Made by a program: the position numbers and the translations under genes. Positions 29,401 to 32,873 of a stretch of 64,000 bases of DNA are shown piece after piece. Positions within the stretch are counted from its first letter, which is position 1. Each line of letters begins with the position of its first letter. Under the pieces are notes generated by a model that did no database searches, was not told where the DNA came from, and was given only the letters and a program-made list of their open reading frames with translations. Origin of the DNA: Mycolicibacterium komossense (lineage in GTDB: Bacteria > Actinomycetota > Actinomycetes > Mycobacteriales > Mycobacteriaceae); NCBI RefSeq assembly GCF_025822605.1, contig NZ_JACKTY010000031.1, forward strand, positions 436-64,435. The letters are read 5' to 3'.

Positions 29401-31092
29401 ACCGGCGCCGACGGCCGGCACCCCGAGTAGGTCCGCGAAGATCGAGCAGAGCGACTGCACCAGTGGATCGTTCGGGACATCCGCATCGGTGGACAGTTCG
29501 CTGGGGGGCGGCGCCGCCGGCACGGGCAAGGCCCGCCGGTCGATCTTTCCGTTCGCGGTGACCGGGAATTCGTCGAGTACCTGCACGGTGCCCGGCACCA
29601 TGTGCTCGGGAAGTCTCGCCGCGCACCATGCGGTCAGCTCATCCGGCTCGATATCGGTATTGGACACCACGTAGCCGGTCAGCTGTGCTCCACCGGAGGG
29701 AGTTTGGCGTAACACCACCGCGGCGTGCCGGACCATCGGATGGGCAGCGAGGGTGACTTCGATTTCTTCCAGTTCCACCCGCATTCCGCGAATCTTGACC
29801 TGGTTGTCGGCGCGGCCGAGGAATTCGAGCACCCCGTCGGCGGTCCAGCGGGCCAGATCGCCGGTGCGGTACATCCGTGAGCCGTCGTCGCCGAACGGGT
29901 TCGCGACGAATCGAGAGCCGGTCAGTGCCGGGGCGTGAATGTAGCCGCGGCCCAACAGGAATCCCGCGGCGTAGAGTTCGCCGCCGACACCCACGGGGGC
30001 CGGTCGGAGATCGTCGTCGAGCACGTAGAGCTGCGTGTGCGGGTTCGGGCGGCCGATGGACGTCTCGATCCGCTCCGCCTTGTCGCGGTAGATCACATGA
30101 GACACCCCGATGGTCGCCTCGGCTGGGCCGTAACCGTGGTACAGGGTCGTGCTCAGCTGGGCCCGGAATCGTTCGAACAGAGCGGGTGTGAGCACTTCGC
30201 CGCCGCACCACACGTGCTTGAGTCCGGAAAGTAGTGTCGTGCCGTCGGCCAGATCCAGGAGCACGTCGAGCATCGACGACACCAGGTAGACGAAGGTGAC
30301 CTTCTCGGTGGCGATCAGCTCGAGCAGGTACTGGGGATCGCGTTCACCGCCGGGCTCGGCGACCACCACGTAGCCGCCGGATACCAGCGGGAGCAGAATC
30401 TCGTTGATCGAAATATCGAATGACAGTGGCGCTTTGAACAGCGACGCGTCGCCGGGGCCGAAGCCGAGGATCTCCTCCACCTGCCAGCTCAGGCGTTCGG
30501 CGATCGCCTCGTGCCGGATCATCGCGCCCTTGGGTTTCCCCGTCGAGCCCGATGTGAAGATGACATACGCCAGTTGACTACCGTCGATATCGACCGCCGG
30601 CGCCTGAGTGGGAAGGCCTCCGAAAGCCCAGCTCTCCAAGTCGATTTCGAGGGGGTTAGGATCGTCGTCGCCGCCCCCGCCGGGTGTGACGAGGACCGTG
30701 GTCGCCCTGGTCTCGGCAAGCACCTGCCGACGGCGTTGCGCCGGCCACTGCGGATCGACCGGCACGAACGCAGCGCCGGCGGCCAGCACGGCCAGCACTG
30801 CGACCACCATCTCGGCCGACCGCGGCAGCGCGATGGCGATCATCTGTTCGTGCACGACGCCGCGGTCGCGCAGCTGACGAGCCAGCTGGTAGGCCCGGTC
30901 GGCCAGCTCCCGGTACGTCAACCGGGTCTCGCCGGCGGCCACCGCCAACGCGTCGGGCGTGCGCCTGACCTGCTCGGCGAACGCCGCCGGAACCGTCGTC
31001 GTGCTGGTGGGCAAGCTTTGGTTGTTCCACTGCCGCAACAAGTTCAGCCGATCGCTCGGGGTCAGGCCGTCGTCGATCTCGGTTGTCGTCAT
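8464..31092 (-). CDS. Six-module exochelin-type nonribosomal peptide synthetase (FxbB/FxbC-like fusion)
   Basis: This 7,542-residue protein assembles a hydroxamate siderophore. Domains, with approximate residues of key motifs: A1 (~177), T1 (GGDSI ~569), E1 (HHIVVDG ~754); C2 (HHLIADG ~1231), A2 (~1678), T2 (~2064); C3 (HFLLWDG ~2283), A3 (~2759), T3 (~3157), E3 (~3337); C4 (HHIVADG ~3809), A4 (~4267), T4 (~4659), E4 (~4845); C5 (HFLLLDG ~5333), A5 (~5810), T5 (~6213); C6 (HHIATDE ~6401), A6 (~6861), T6 (~7235); TE with GWSFGG (~7369) and a C-terminal His (~7519). Codes read by eye: A1 DINYWGGIGK, A2 IDTLISSGDK, A3 and A5 DMENLGLINK, A4 DFWCIGMVHK, A6 DTWDTGLVDK. The first five fit fhOrn, beta-Ala, hOrn, Thr, hOrn, with epimerisation at 1, 3 and 4, as in exochelin MS. 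The start ATG 31092 overlaps the exporter stop (ATGA); the frame open to 31140 is rejected. Confidence 0.95.
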   Translation of the reverse strand: MTTTEIDDGLTPSDRLNLLRQWNNQSLPTSTTTVPAAFAEQVRRTPDALAVAAGETRLTYRELADRAYQLARQLRDRGVVHEQMIAIALPRSAEMVVAVLAVLAAGAAFVPVDPQWPAQRRRQVLAETRATTVLVTPGGGGDDDPNPLEIDLESWAFGGLPTQAPAVDIDGSQLAYVIFTSGSTGKPKGAMIRHEAIAERLSWQVEEILGFGPGDASLFKAPLSFDISINEILLPLVSGGYVVVAEPGGERDPQYLLELIATEKVTFVYLVSSMLDVLLDLADGTTLLSGLKHVWCGGEVLTPALFERFRAQLSTTLYHGYGPAEATIGVSHVIYRDKAERIETSIGRPNPHTQLYVLDDDLRPAPVGVGGELYAAGFLLGRGYIHAPALTGSRFVANPFGDDGSRMYRTGDLARWTADGVLEFLGRADNQVKIRGMRVELEEIEVTLAAHPMVRHAAVVLRQTPSGGAQLTGYVVSNTDIEPDELTAWCAARLPEHMVPGTVQVLDEFPVTANGKIDRRALPVPAAPPPSELSTDADVPNDPLVQSLCSIFADLLGVPAVGAGDDFFALGGDSIVAMGLISRARKLGLKLRPRDIFAMRTPAALATAVGEIAVAKADPIEAVGEVGATPILAWLAEVGNALDGFYQSVTLHTPAGLTMAALTAKVDALLDCHDVLRAHLSAVDPAGLTVPPNGAATAHAVLRRVPVDSDIDELTTAEHALAVARLDPGAGRMCQAVWLDAGADRSGRLLLVVHHIVVDGVSLRLLAEDLALDGLPQKADTSFRAWSTELRSAVARGDFAEDEDHWLRVVDQARATDGLIGSRALDPAVDVVATEARLVIRLDEDTTARLLGPVPAAIRGGVNDALVAALALALVAWRDAGSGVLLELEGHGREAQHLGAHGDHLDLSRTLGWFTTLFPVHLDPGSAAWEVLMAGGPELGAAVKAVKEQLRAVPRNGLSYGALRYLSARPRPELAVSPQVLFNYLGRFSAAADGPWALTSDGVAEDRDPRMPLPRVIEVNAVVVDTGAQAGARLEATFSWPSAVLDRDQVDTLAGLWVAALNAIAASAAVSGPTPSDFPLVTITQSDIDALPERQIVDLLPPSPLQAGIYFHSTYADADPYVVQQVVDLRGPVNPDRLRAAADLLVRRHRHLGAAFRAIGDGSIVAVVGAAPPVPWHFEDVTALDSDAAESRIADLAAEQRAQPFDLAQQPLMRYALLRVGAERHVLIQTVHHLIADGWSVPIVLRELAALHDDPDAPLPAAPRYRDYLQWIADAPVAAAMDAWRTELTGVAEPTRLAEALPPSRTGETGFGKVSMDLTADVADGISGWARAHGVTVSAVVGAAWGIAIGRLTGRTDVVFGSTVSGRGSDVTGISDMVGLLINTVPARTRWASTDSLEAVVRRFADTQSALVDYHHVALADIQHAIGVADLFDSLIVIENYPAADDLDSPIRVASIDVIEAPHYPLTLMVKPAGRFTIALTHDRSSIDAETAEQILALYRRILTAVVVSDETHCSEIELITAGQQRAILEAGAGAPGRPGTVVDLFDAQVRRTPAAVALTDADGQLTFAELDDRAARLAGALVHSGVARGDIVAVATGRTNAMAIAILAVLRCGAAYLPVDPQYPHARITFMLDDARPRVLVTDGQVLPPHDLPTVDIGAEAEPPGARVVEPDDAASIVYTSGSTGRPKAVVGTHAALANRLAWAAEAWSHTAGDTRVAKSSMSLIDGATELLGALIAGATTVIAGEETARDGAALATLADSVSAAQLLAVPSLAAAMAEVAPTQLGSIRRWICSGELLDSATVAALRLVSPDAEIVNSYGSSEVAGDVLAGPVSGAVTLGRPVPGTRIYLLGPDLMPVAPGAVGEIYVGGVQLARGYLGQSSSTAACFVADPVGPAGARLYRTGDLARWTSQWSVEFLGRADDQVKINGFRVELGEIEAALNELPDISEAVVLARSSTPGAARLDAYVVARSGQQLDPAAVRSALADRLPAHLVPATVTELADIPLLPNGKRDRTALPDPVVSGSGVAARTDREDLICRTFAAALGLDADTPIGIDDDFFALGGDSLLALRVVNRLTSAGVTLQTREVFRLRTPRALEDALARRTATEQTGLEPPATEQTGLQQVAWHGLTDEEVDRLVAQCPVEVQDVWPLSPLQQGVYYQSTFTDDVNTYLAQNVFDFDRHLDVDTMRTAFSALLSRHDNLRAGFTSDDLARPVQYVGRFVPANVTVVDLADQSVDRAEARLAEVMRADSAEPFDLRMPPLVRLTVIRLPDRGDRLLLTCHFLLWDGWSRELVLRELFALYNSGGIRGALPPARSSYVDYLRWVDAQDQNHSVRAWADALAGLPEATLVAPDAAGRDPMLPERVYGELSPETTARLNAHTRTQATTANTVLTAALGLVLGYETGSTDIVFGTTVAGRPPELAGIENVIGQFLNTVPARVQSAPAAPVAELLRRVEDFRLDLMAHEYVGLGDITRSAGYQPLFDTLYVLQNFLDDDTFTEFEREQGIVGVDFVDTTHYPLTWVLTPGERLRIKLEYRPDVVDADAAAAMVRRFCVAVEALLAQPDTAVGDLDLTLESERATQLERWDGVEHEIGEDTIADLLADRAQRCPDEVALVFGAEQLTYAELDGRINQLARQLLAGGAGPERTVALALPRSVDMVVALFAVLRTGAAYLPLERDYPLARLTGMLDDARPVLLVCDSTSTELADHQDGLGGAVLTLDQAGQMLGGHSTAPLSDDELGTFAKSTGPQRLDHPAYVIFTSGSTGRPKGVVTPYRGLTNMQLNHRSAIFEPAIAKAGGRRLRVAHTVSFSFDMSWEELLWLVEGHEVHICDEELRRDATALVAYCQAHLIDVINVTPSYAHHLFEQGLLDAGGHPPTLVLLGGEAVSDEVWRRLRDTPGSTGYNLYGPTEYTINTLGAGTDDSATPTVGQPIWNTRAYVLDSWLRPVGDGVVGELYIAGTGLARGYLDRAGLTADRFVADPFLEGGRMYRTGDLVARRSDASGTLDFLGRSDDQVKIRGYRVELGEVAAALSALPGVRQAVAIARAGRSSAAKQLVGYVVPEGDTSDAALMAAELRTALTATLPDYMVPALYGVVGAIPLTVNGKLDVRALPEPIAPSAGSSRDPRDERERLLADIFGEVLGLPHIGIDDDFFTLGGDSISSIAVSGKARKSGLHITPRDVFRRRTVAALAAAHSDAPAATAEPDSGIGTIALTPMLAETAQANTPLANFYQSMVLATPAGMTGERMELVLQALLETHDMLRARLDIAADGWTLHVAPADPTAASVLTMTTGVLTAPDLAAAASAAAAELAPEAGGMVRAVWYDAPGEAGQLLLVVHHLVIDGVSWRILIDDLARAWAEDRLDDVPTSFRTWSTAIAAARFDTETQYWDQVLATPDPQLGNRALDPVIDTAETVRSHSVSLPVEVSSALLSAVPAAFYAGVNDVLLTGLALALAQWRADRGHRDCTAAILNLEGHGREDDLVPGHLDLSRTVGWFTAIYPVRIDPGPVPWTEVLNAGEALAAAAKSVKEQLRTIPSRGLGYGVLRHLTEPPALRGAGPQILFNYLGRFAGGSGRDWEPVAEIGSLREGVDPTNPAAALEINALAEDGPAGTTLTMTLSWPAGLLDASDVDELATLWADALTALTRCAALAGHTPSDFPLVSVAQSDLDGWQESGPVEDVLPLLPLQEGMYFHGAFAEDGDGHTDTYRIQQIAELSGPVDPEALRASVAAVLHRHQALRASFRELHDGRLAQVIWADAHVDFDVISSGDIEAVAREQLSRPFDLGVAPLVRYVLVSLSPTEHRLIQTMHHIVADGWSYPVIFGDLVAHYNAAVGAGVALSPLTVTLRDHIETVRGGDLEAARAVWATALAGVEPTTVFPVDEQSMVGEHRSSVRRLSGGLTRTLTRTARERGVTLSTVLHGAWGLLLGRLLQRQRVVFGSTVSGRGGELSGTEAIVGLLINTIPVPMSWERQSPVAAVLADLQEQQSAVLDAQHLGLAELARLAGVRDFFDTMVVVENFPSVTDDAPDNPRALQFHGFTGTDSPHYPVSFVAYLDDELAVEIKYDAARVSAQEADRFAERIERILTAFAGDPDIPVNAIDLRTEAERDLVAGSETRCGPDRNLADMFTAAAREFADKVAVTCGHDQLTYAALDARASAVAATLVDLGVRAETRVAVALPRSVDLIVGLLAVIKAGGTYVPLDFDSPATRLQHIVADSAPVCVLVDGPGRLSGVALPADTPVVILDEASRHEPSVGVPVHADHAAYIIYTSGSTGVPKGVAVTHRNVAALFERTSTLFDFGPDDVWTMFHSAAFDFSVWELWGPLLHGGRLVIVEHAVARDPDRFAELLSTERVTVLCQTPSAFYPLIEADRRDRRALALRYVIFGGEALDAGRLAAWYGHHESASPQLVNMYGITETCVHVTYRALEAADAEGVVTAIGDPIPGLRIHLLDDALQPVPAGVVGEMYIAGGQLARGYVGRPGLSATRFVANPFDGAGERLYRSGDTAMWTDSGELVYVGRSDQQVKVRGYRIELGEVESALAALPGIANAAAAVRQDDTGRSRLIGYLVGRDSIDITEIRTRLGQRLPDYMVPSVLVVLEALPLTVNGKLDRGALPAPAEAPAAPSVAASRPDGTAEQLAAICTEILSTAVGVDDDFFTMGGDSIVAIQLVNRARRLGIRITPQQVFVCRTATALAGVVGDSGPAPAASDDAGPDRGEVTLTPIVQRLAELGGTVARLNQSELLLCPAGATQEHLDAAINAVIGRHDALGLRLHRPVPMLWSLEVAAAPLVSVRRVDAEHFTDDELRDAIGLHSDAAADRLNPDTGGLVAAVWFDRGSQRQGRLLLVVHHLAVDGVSWRILIEDLNEAFDQVRAGRPATLAPVPTSIRSYARVVNENAQQAARLAEFEHWMNTLAPGAELDPHADTTGLTVAATRDHEIRLTAQETAPLLTTVPALANADITETLLAAVHLAIKRWRVTRGGAPDAPLVLDVERHGRDGWGAELDLSRTVGWFTAIAPVRLTAGEHEDHIAVLKKVKEQLRAVPDGGLGFGQLRYCNPRTSAALGRLPAPQLLFNYLGRWTADGSGDWDSAPEVDALRVEPDPDLGTPYLLEINAICDDTVDGPVLRATLTYADGEASGGLDEAGVAELAEHWRTVLRELGQLAGEVSPEGALTPSDLPMVSLSQADVDSVVAAIPTAVEDIWPLSPLQEGVYFQARYAQAAVYIVQNVFDFVEPIDIEALRTAYSAVMKRNPVLRSAFLADDLPQPVAAVVVDPVCEPELIDLGALSGQDIAERLAEITAADRLRTFDLTAPPLARLTVVRTSEADRLIFSYHFLLLDGWSREQLLRELFAEYAAATAGSTASLPDPSARFTDYLRWLAAQDRHVSADRWATALSGLAGPTLLVPAAVGTEPTLALRLDFTLTDEQTAQLTRTAREAGVTLNALIGTGLALVLAYETGSQDVVFGSTVAGRPTDLDGIDSVIGLFLNTVPTRIRLVPDRTIADTMRAVQSDRLELMDHEYLGLGDIQRALTGAGDSALSGGGPLFDNLYVLQNFLDDDTFTDMETEYGISGHDSIDASHYPLTWVASPGRRLWVKLEYRPDVVERAYAQRLLNRLHHVLLGMADSRETLAAVPILLPEECTALAAQADSTRHELPAATVMDLLAERSDRSTELTALVCGADRIDYRELDVRVNRLAWLLRDRGIGSECTVALGIPRSIDAVVALFAVLRAGAAYLPLELDYPDERLTVMLTDAQPVAVLTTAAVASRIVGVTPQSSPVTVLDDADTLATLAAARTDWDGYSPGLDDPAYVIYTSGSTGKPKGVVTPHRGLTNMHLNHREAIFAPAIARAGGRRLRIAHTVSFSFDMSWEELLWLIEGHEVHICDEDLRRDATALVRYCHEHRIDVVNVTPTYAASLFEQGLLAPGGHPPVLVLLGGEAVSPTVWNRLRDSDTSYGYNLYGPTEYTINTLGGGTDDSATPTVGQAIWNTRAHILDTWLRPVPDGIAGELYIAGAGLARGYLGQPALSAGRFVADPFDPHGASRMYRTGDLVLRRQDGNLEFLGRTDDQVKIRGYRVELGDIESALAAHPAVQQAAVIARPDPTTSGSHRVVGYVVSTAVNTDGATDFIAELRTYLKGLLPAYMVPSAIAVLDELPLTDNGKLNIRALPEVDPAGQRSASRPPQSPTEETLCGLFADILGCGDVGVDDDFFDLGGHSLLSIRLINGIRATLGLEISIRDVFDAPTVAQLAARLAAEPSTVLVSRPELVAGPRPDRLPTSPAQERLLILDRLGETGAAYNYPLVFRVRGALDFDALAGAVGDLVDRHEALRTVFVEHDGVPCQRILPVGARPPVRLIERDPTRVDAEVAAAAHYRFDLSMEIPLRVTVIRVGADDYTVALVLHHIATDEWSDGPFVADLNTAYQARIAGTASALPALAVQYADYALWQRELLARIGEQQLQFWRDTLAGAPDELTLPSDRPRPARPSGEGGALHIDIPSETAAALRDLAAQRQVSMLMVLHATVAVLLHRLGAGDDIVVGTPVAGRAETALNELIGFFVNTVVLRADLLGNPSFEELLTRVRDTDLAAFAHQELPFERLVEELNPPRVAGRNPLFGVFIGYHLRDGADSTMFGLRTDWAEPPVTAAMFDLGFTLIDERADGGATIMAEYSADLFDESTVRTLAHRLVTMFGRLAADPAVAIGAVDVLGDGEYDDLVAGRNNTSQEIDPVALGTLVSRQAQRTPDATAVVYDEDELSYVELEAWSDRLSAALAADGAGAGMIVGISLPRSIELIVALLAAAKSGAAFLPLDPDYPSDRLEYMASDAGPVMVLDDPAFVRALRDGYDAEPTSPQHEVDPASLAYVLYTSGSTGRPKGVAVPHAGIVNRIAWLQHAYPLAVEDRMLVKTPISFDTSVWEVFWPLSVGATAVVARPGGHRDPAYLAETIVAQRVTAVDFVPSMLELFLEEPRSTSCTCLTRVTVGGEALSAEVATRFTEAFAVPLHNLYGPTEASVDVLGWTADGGPVALGVPGWNVRAYVLDSYLNPVPAGAPGELYLAGVQLAEGYLHRHGLTAQAFVADPFDMGARMYRTGDLVRWRRDGQLEYLGRTDDQIKLRGVRIEPGEIETVLAAHPSVSSARVVVRGDRLVAYYVPAGPAAVSLREHAAAALPIHMVPSAYVEVAAFPLTPSGKLDRNALPEPEVTAGTGRTAVTDQQKRLCALFSEVLGVSVTGIDDDFFALGGHSLLLVRLAAMIRRELAVEIPVAALMVAPTVAEVAALLAEDGQASDSLAPVLPLRAGGTEPPLFCLHPASGLSWQFAGLKRYLPQDVPIYGLQSPLFSGASLPATIGELAAQYADAVVATAPAGPVRLLGWSFGGSMALLVAQELTRRGRQVDFVGMLDARTDVAVEPADFDPAAVLGGLLREMGFAVDPGARVTVDEAVALVRSSGDAIAILDDAQIAQVVENYVAAERFTAEANYGRYDGEVFFVDATVPEQDLVGVASQGWREHVRGELRVVTLDCRHSELMDADVLDRLGPMIAAEITR
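24721..24780. repeat. In-frame 30-bp tandem duplication in the T2-C3 linker
   Basis: Two 30-base copies (24721-24750 and 24751-24780) differ at a few positions near their ends. They encode two copies of a ten-residue unit containing ATEQTGL in the linker between the beta-alanine carrier domain and the next condensation domain. The frame is kept. Confidence 0.85.
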
Positions 31093-32873
31093 GTCTGTGA
31101 TTGCTCCGCGTAGGAATGCTGTGCCGCCCAGGCGCGCCACAGTTGGGCGTAACGTCCGCCCGCCGATACCAACTCGTCATGAGTGCCCTCTTCGACCACG
31201 CGACCATGCGCCATCACCACGATCCGATCCGCCGTCGCTGCCTGGGTCAACCGGTGGGCGATGACCAACGTCGTACGACCCGCGGTGACGGCGGCCGCGG
31301 CACGCTCGAGCTCGCGGGCGCCCTGACTGCCTGCCTCGGCGGTGGCTTCGTCCAGGACGGCGACCGAGGGGTTCGCCAGCATCAGGCGCGCGAGCGCAAG
31401 TTGTTGCGCCTGTGCGGAGGTGAGTTGGTGACCGCCCTCACCGACGATCGTGTCCACGCCCTCCGGCAGCGCGGCCACCCAGTCATCGGCGCCCACCACG
31501 CTCAGCGCGGCGCGGACCTCGGCATCGGTCGCGTCCGGATCGGCCAACCGCAGGTCGTCGATCAGCGGGCCGGCGAAGACGTGCACTTCCTGGCTGACGA
31601 TCGCAATGTGTCTGCGTCGCTGCTCGGGCGACATCTCCCCCAGGGCGACCCCGCCGATGGTGGCGCTGCCCCGCTGTGGCGTCAACGAACCCGCGGCGAT
31701 ACCCGCCACCGTCGATTTGCCCGCACCGGTCGAGCCCACCAGAGCGACGCGCTGGCCCGGTTCGAGCCGGATGCTCACTCCGCTCACCACGGAATGCTCA
31801 CCGTCGTAGCTGAAGTCGAGGTCGGTCAGCTCGAGCGACGTGTCGCTGGGCTCCGGCCCAGGCGTCGCGGGCGGCACCGCGGGGTCACCGGCGAAGTGGA
31901 CCAGCCCGACCAGCCGCGCCAGGCTGGCGCCCGCATCCTGTGCCTCGTCAAAAGTGAAGAGCAGACTGCTGATCGGACTGAACAATCGATGGAACAGCAG
32001 CGCCGCGGCCGTGGTCTGGCCGACCGATACGGTACCGGTTTTGACCAGCCAGAAGCCGGTGATCAAGATTGTCGACAGGCCGATGAGTTCGGCCCGGTTT
32101 ATCCGCCCGACGAAGCGGGTGAAGAGCGTGAACACCCCGATGGAGATATCTCGTACCCGGGCCGATGCGACCTCGACGGCGCTCTGGTGCTCGGCATGCA
32201 TGTCATAGGCGTGCACGGTCGCCGAGCCGATCATGCTTTCCATCAGCACCTGCGACCGCTCACCGATCGCCTGGCGCTCCTCGGCATAGCGAGGTGCCGA
32301 TCGCGGCAGATACCAGCGCAGCGCGAGCACGTAGAACGGCACCGCGACGGCCCCGGCCACCCCGAGCCGCCAGTCCAGGCCGAGCATCGCGATCAACGAC
32401 AGCAATCCGAGCAGGACCGAGGCGAACATCGTCGGGATCACATCGGAGACCGCCTTCGCGATGGTCGCGACGTCCGTGCTGACCCGAGACAGGATGTCTC
32501 CCCGGCCAACTCGCTCGACCGTGGTCGTCGGCAACGACAGTGCGCGCTCGACGCCCGCCTCCCGCAGGTCAGCCAGTGCGACCGCACCGAGCCGGCCGAT
32601 CAGGTAGTTGGACACACCACCGGCCAACCCGCCGACCAGGGCCGCGCAGGTGACGATGATGCCGATCGTGATGATCACCGAGACCGGCGACCGATCGATG
32701 ATGCGGTCGACGAGCACGCCCAGCACGTAAACCGGCAGCACCGCCGTCGCAGCGGCGACCAGCCCGGCAATCACTGTCAGCGTGACCGAGCCGGAGCGCG
32801 CGCGTAATTCACGGCGCAGCCACCGCCAGGTCTCCCGGCCGGTGGCGATCGGCAGGATCGTCGGTTGACTCAT
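31089..32873 (-). CDS. ABC exporter half-transporter B (ExiT-type siderophore export), ATP-competent Walker motifs
   Basis: The 594-residue protein has an N-terminal ABC-exporter membrane domain (about six hydrophobic spans, residues ~30-310) and a C-terminal nucleotide-binding domain. Walker A GSTGAGKST (~379), Q-loop VSQE, Walker B VAVLDEAT (~503) and H-loop VIAHRL are intact. The signature is degraded (LTSAQ instead of LSGGQ, ~483) and the D-loop reads AEAG. It would pair with the upstream half-transporter, whose defects are complementary. In M. smegmatis ExiT is the exochelin exporter, and the position between MbtH-like gene and NRPS supports the same role. It overlaps both neighbours by four bases (ATGA), so the genes are probably translated in a coupled way. 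Confidence 0.9.
   Translation of the reverse strand: MSQPTILPIATGRETWRWLRRELRARSGSVTLTVIAGLVAAATAVLPVYVLGVLVDRIIDRSPVSVIITIGIIVTCAALVGGLAGGVSNYLIGRLGAVALADLREAGVERALSLPTTTVERVGRGDILSRVSTDVATIAKAVSDVIPTMFASVLLGLLSLIAMLGLDWRLGVAGAVAVPFYVLALRWYLPRSAPRYAEERQAIGERSQVLMESMIGSATVHAYDMHAEHQSAVEVASARVRDISIGVFTLFTRFVGRINRAELIGLSTILITGFWLVKTGTVSVGQTTAAALLFHRLFSPISSLLFTFDEAQDAGASLARLVGLVHFAGDPAVPPATPGPEPSDTSLELTDLDFSYDGEHSVVSGVSIRLEPGQRVALVGSTGAGKSTVAGIAAGSLTPQRGSATIGGVALGEMSPEQRRRHIAIVSQEVHVFAGPLIDDLRLADPDATDAEVRAALSVVGADDWVAALPEGVDTIVGEGGHQLTSAQAQQLALARLMLANPSVAVLDEATAEAGSQGARELERAAAAVTAGRTTLVIAHRLTQAATADRIVVMAHGRVVEEGTHDELVSAGGRYAQLWRAWAAQHSYAEQSQT

Noticed and set aside
8533..30877. Many plus-strand frames of 200-540 codons opposite the NRPS
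   Set aside because: High-GC antisense shadows; the minus frame has continuous NRPS domains over the whole interval.
31093..31140. Upstream extension of the NRPS by 16 residues
   Set aside because: It would overlap the exporter gene deeply; ATG 31092 gives the same ATGA overlap seen between the exporter halves.
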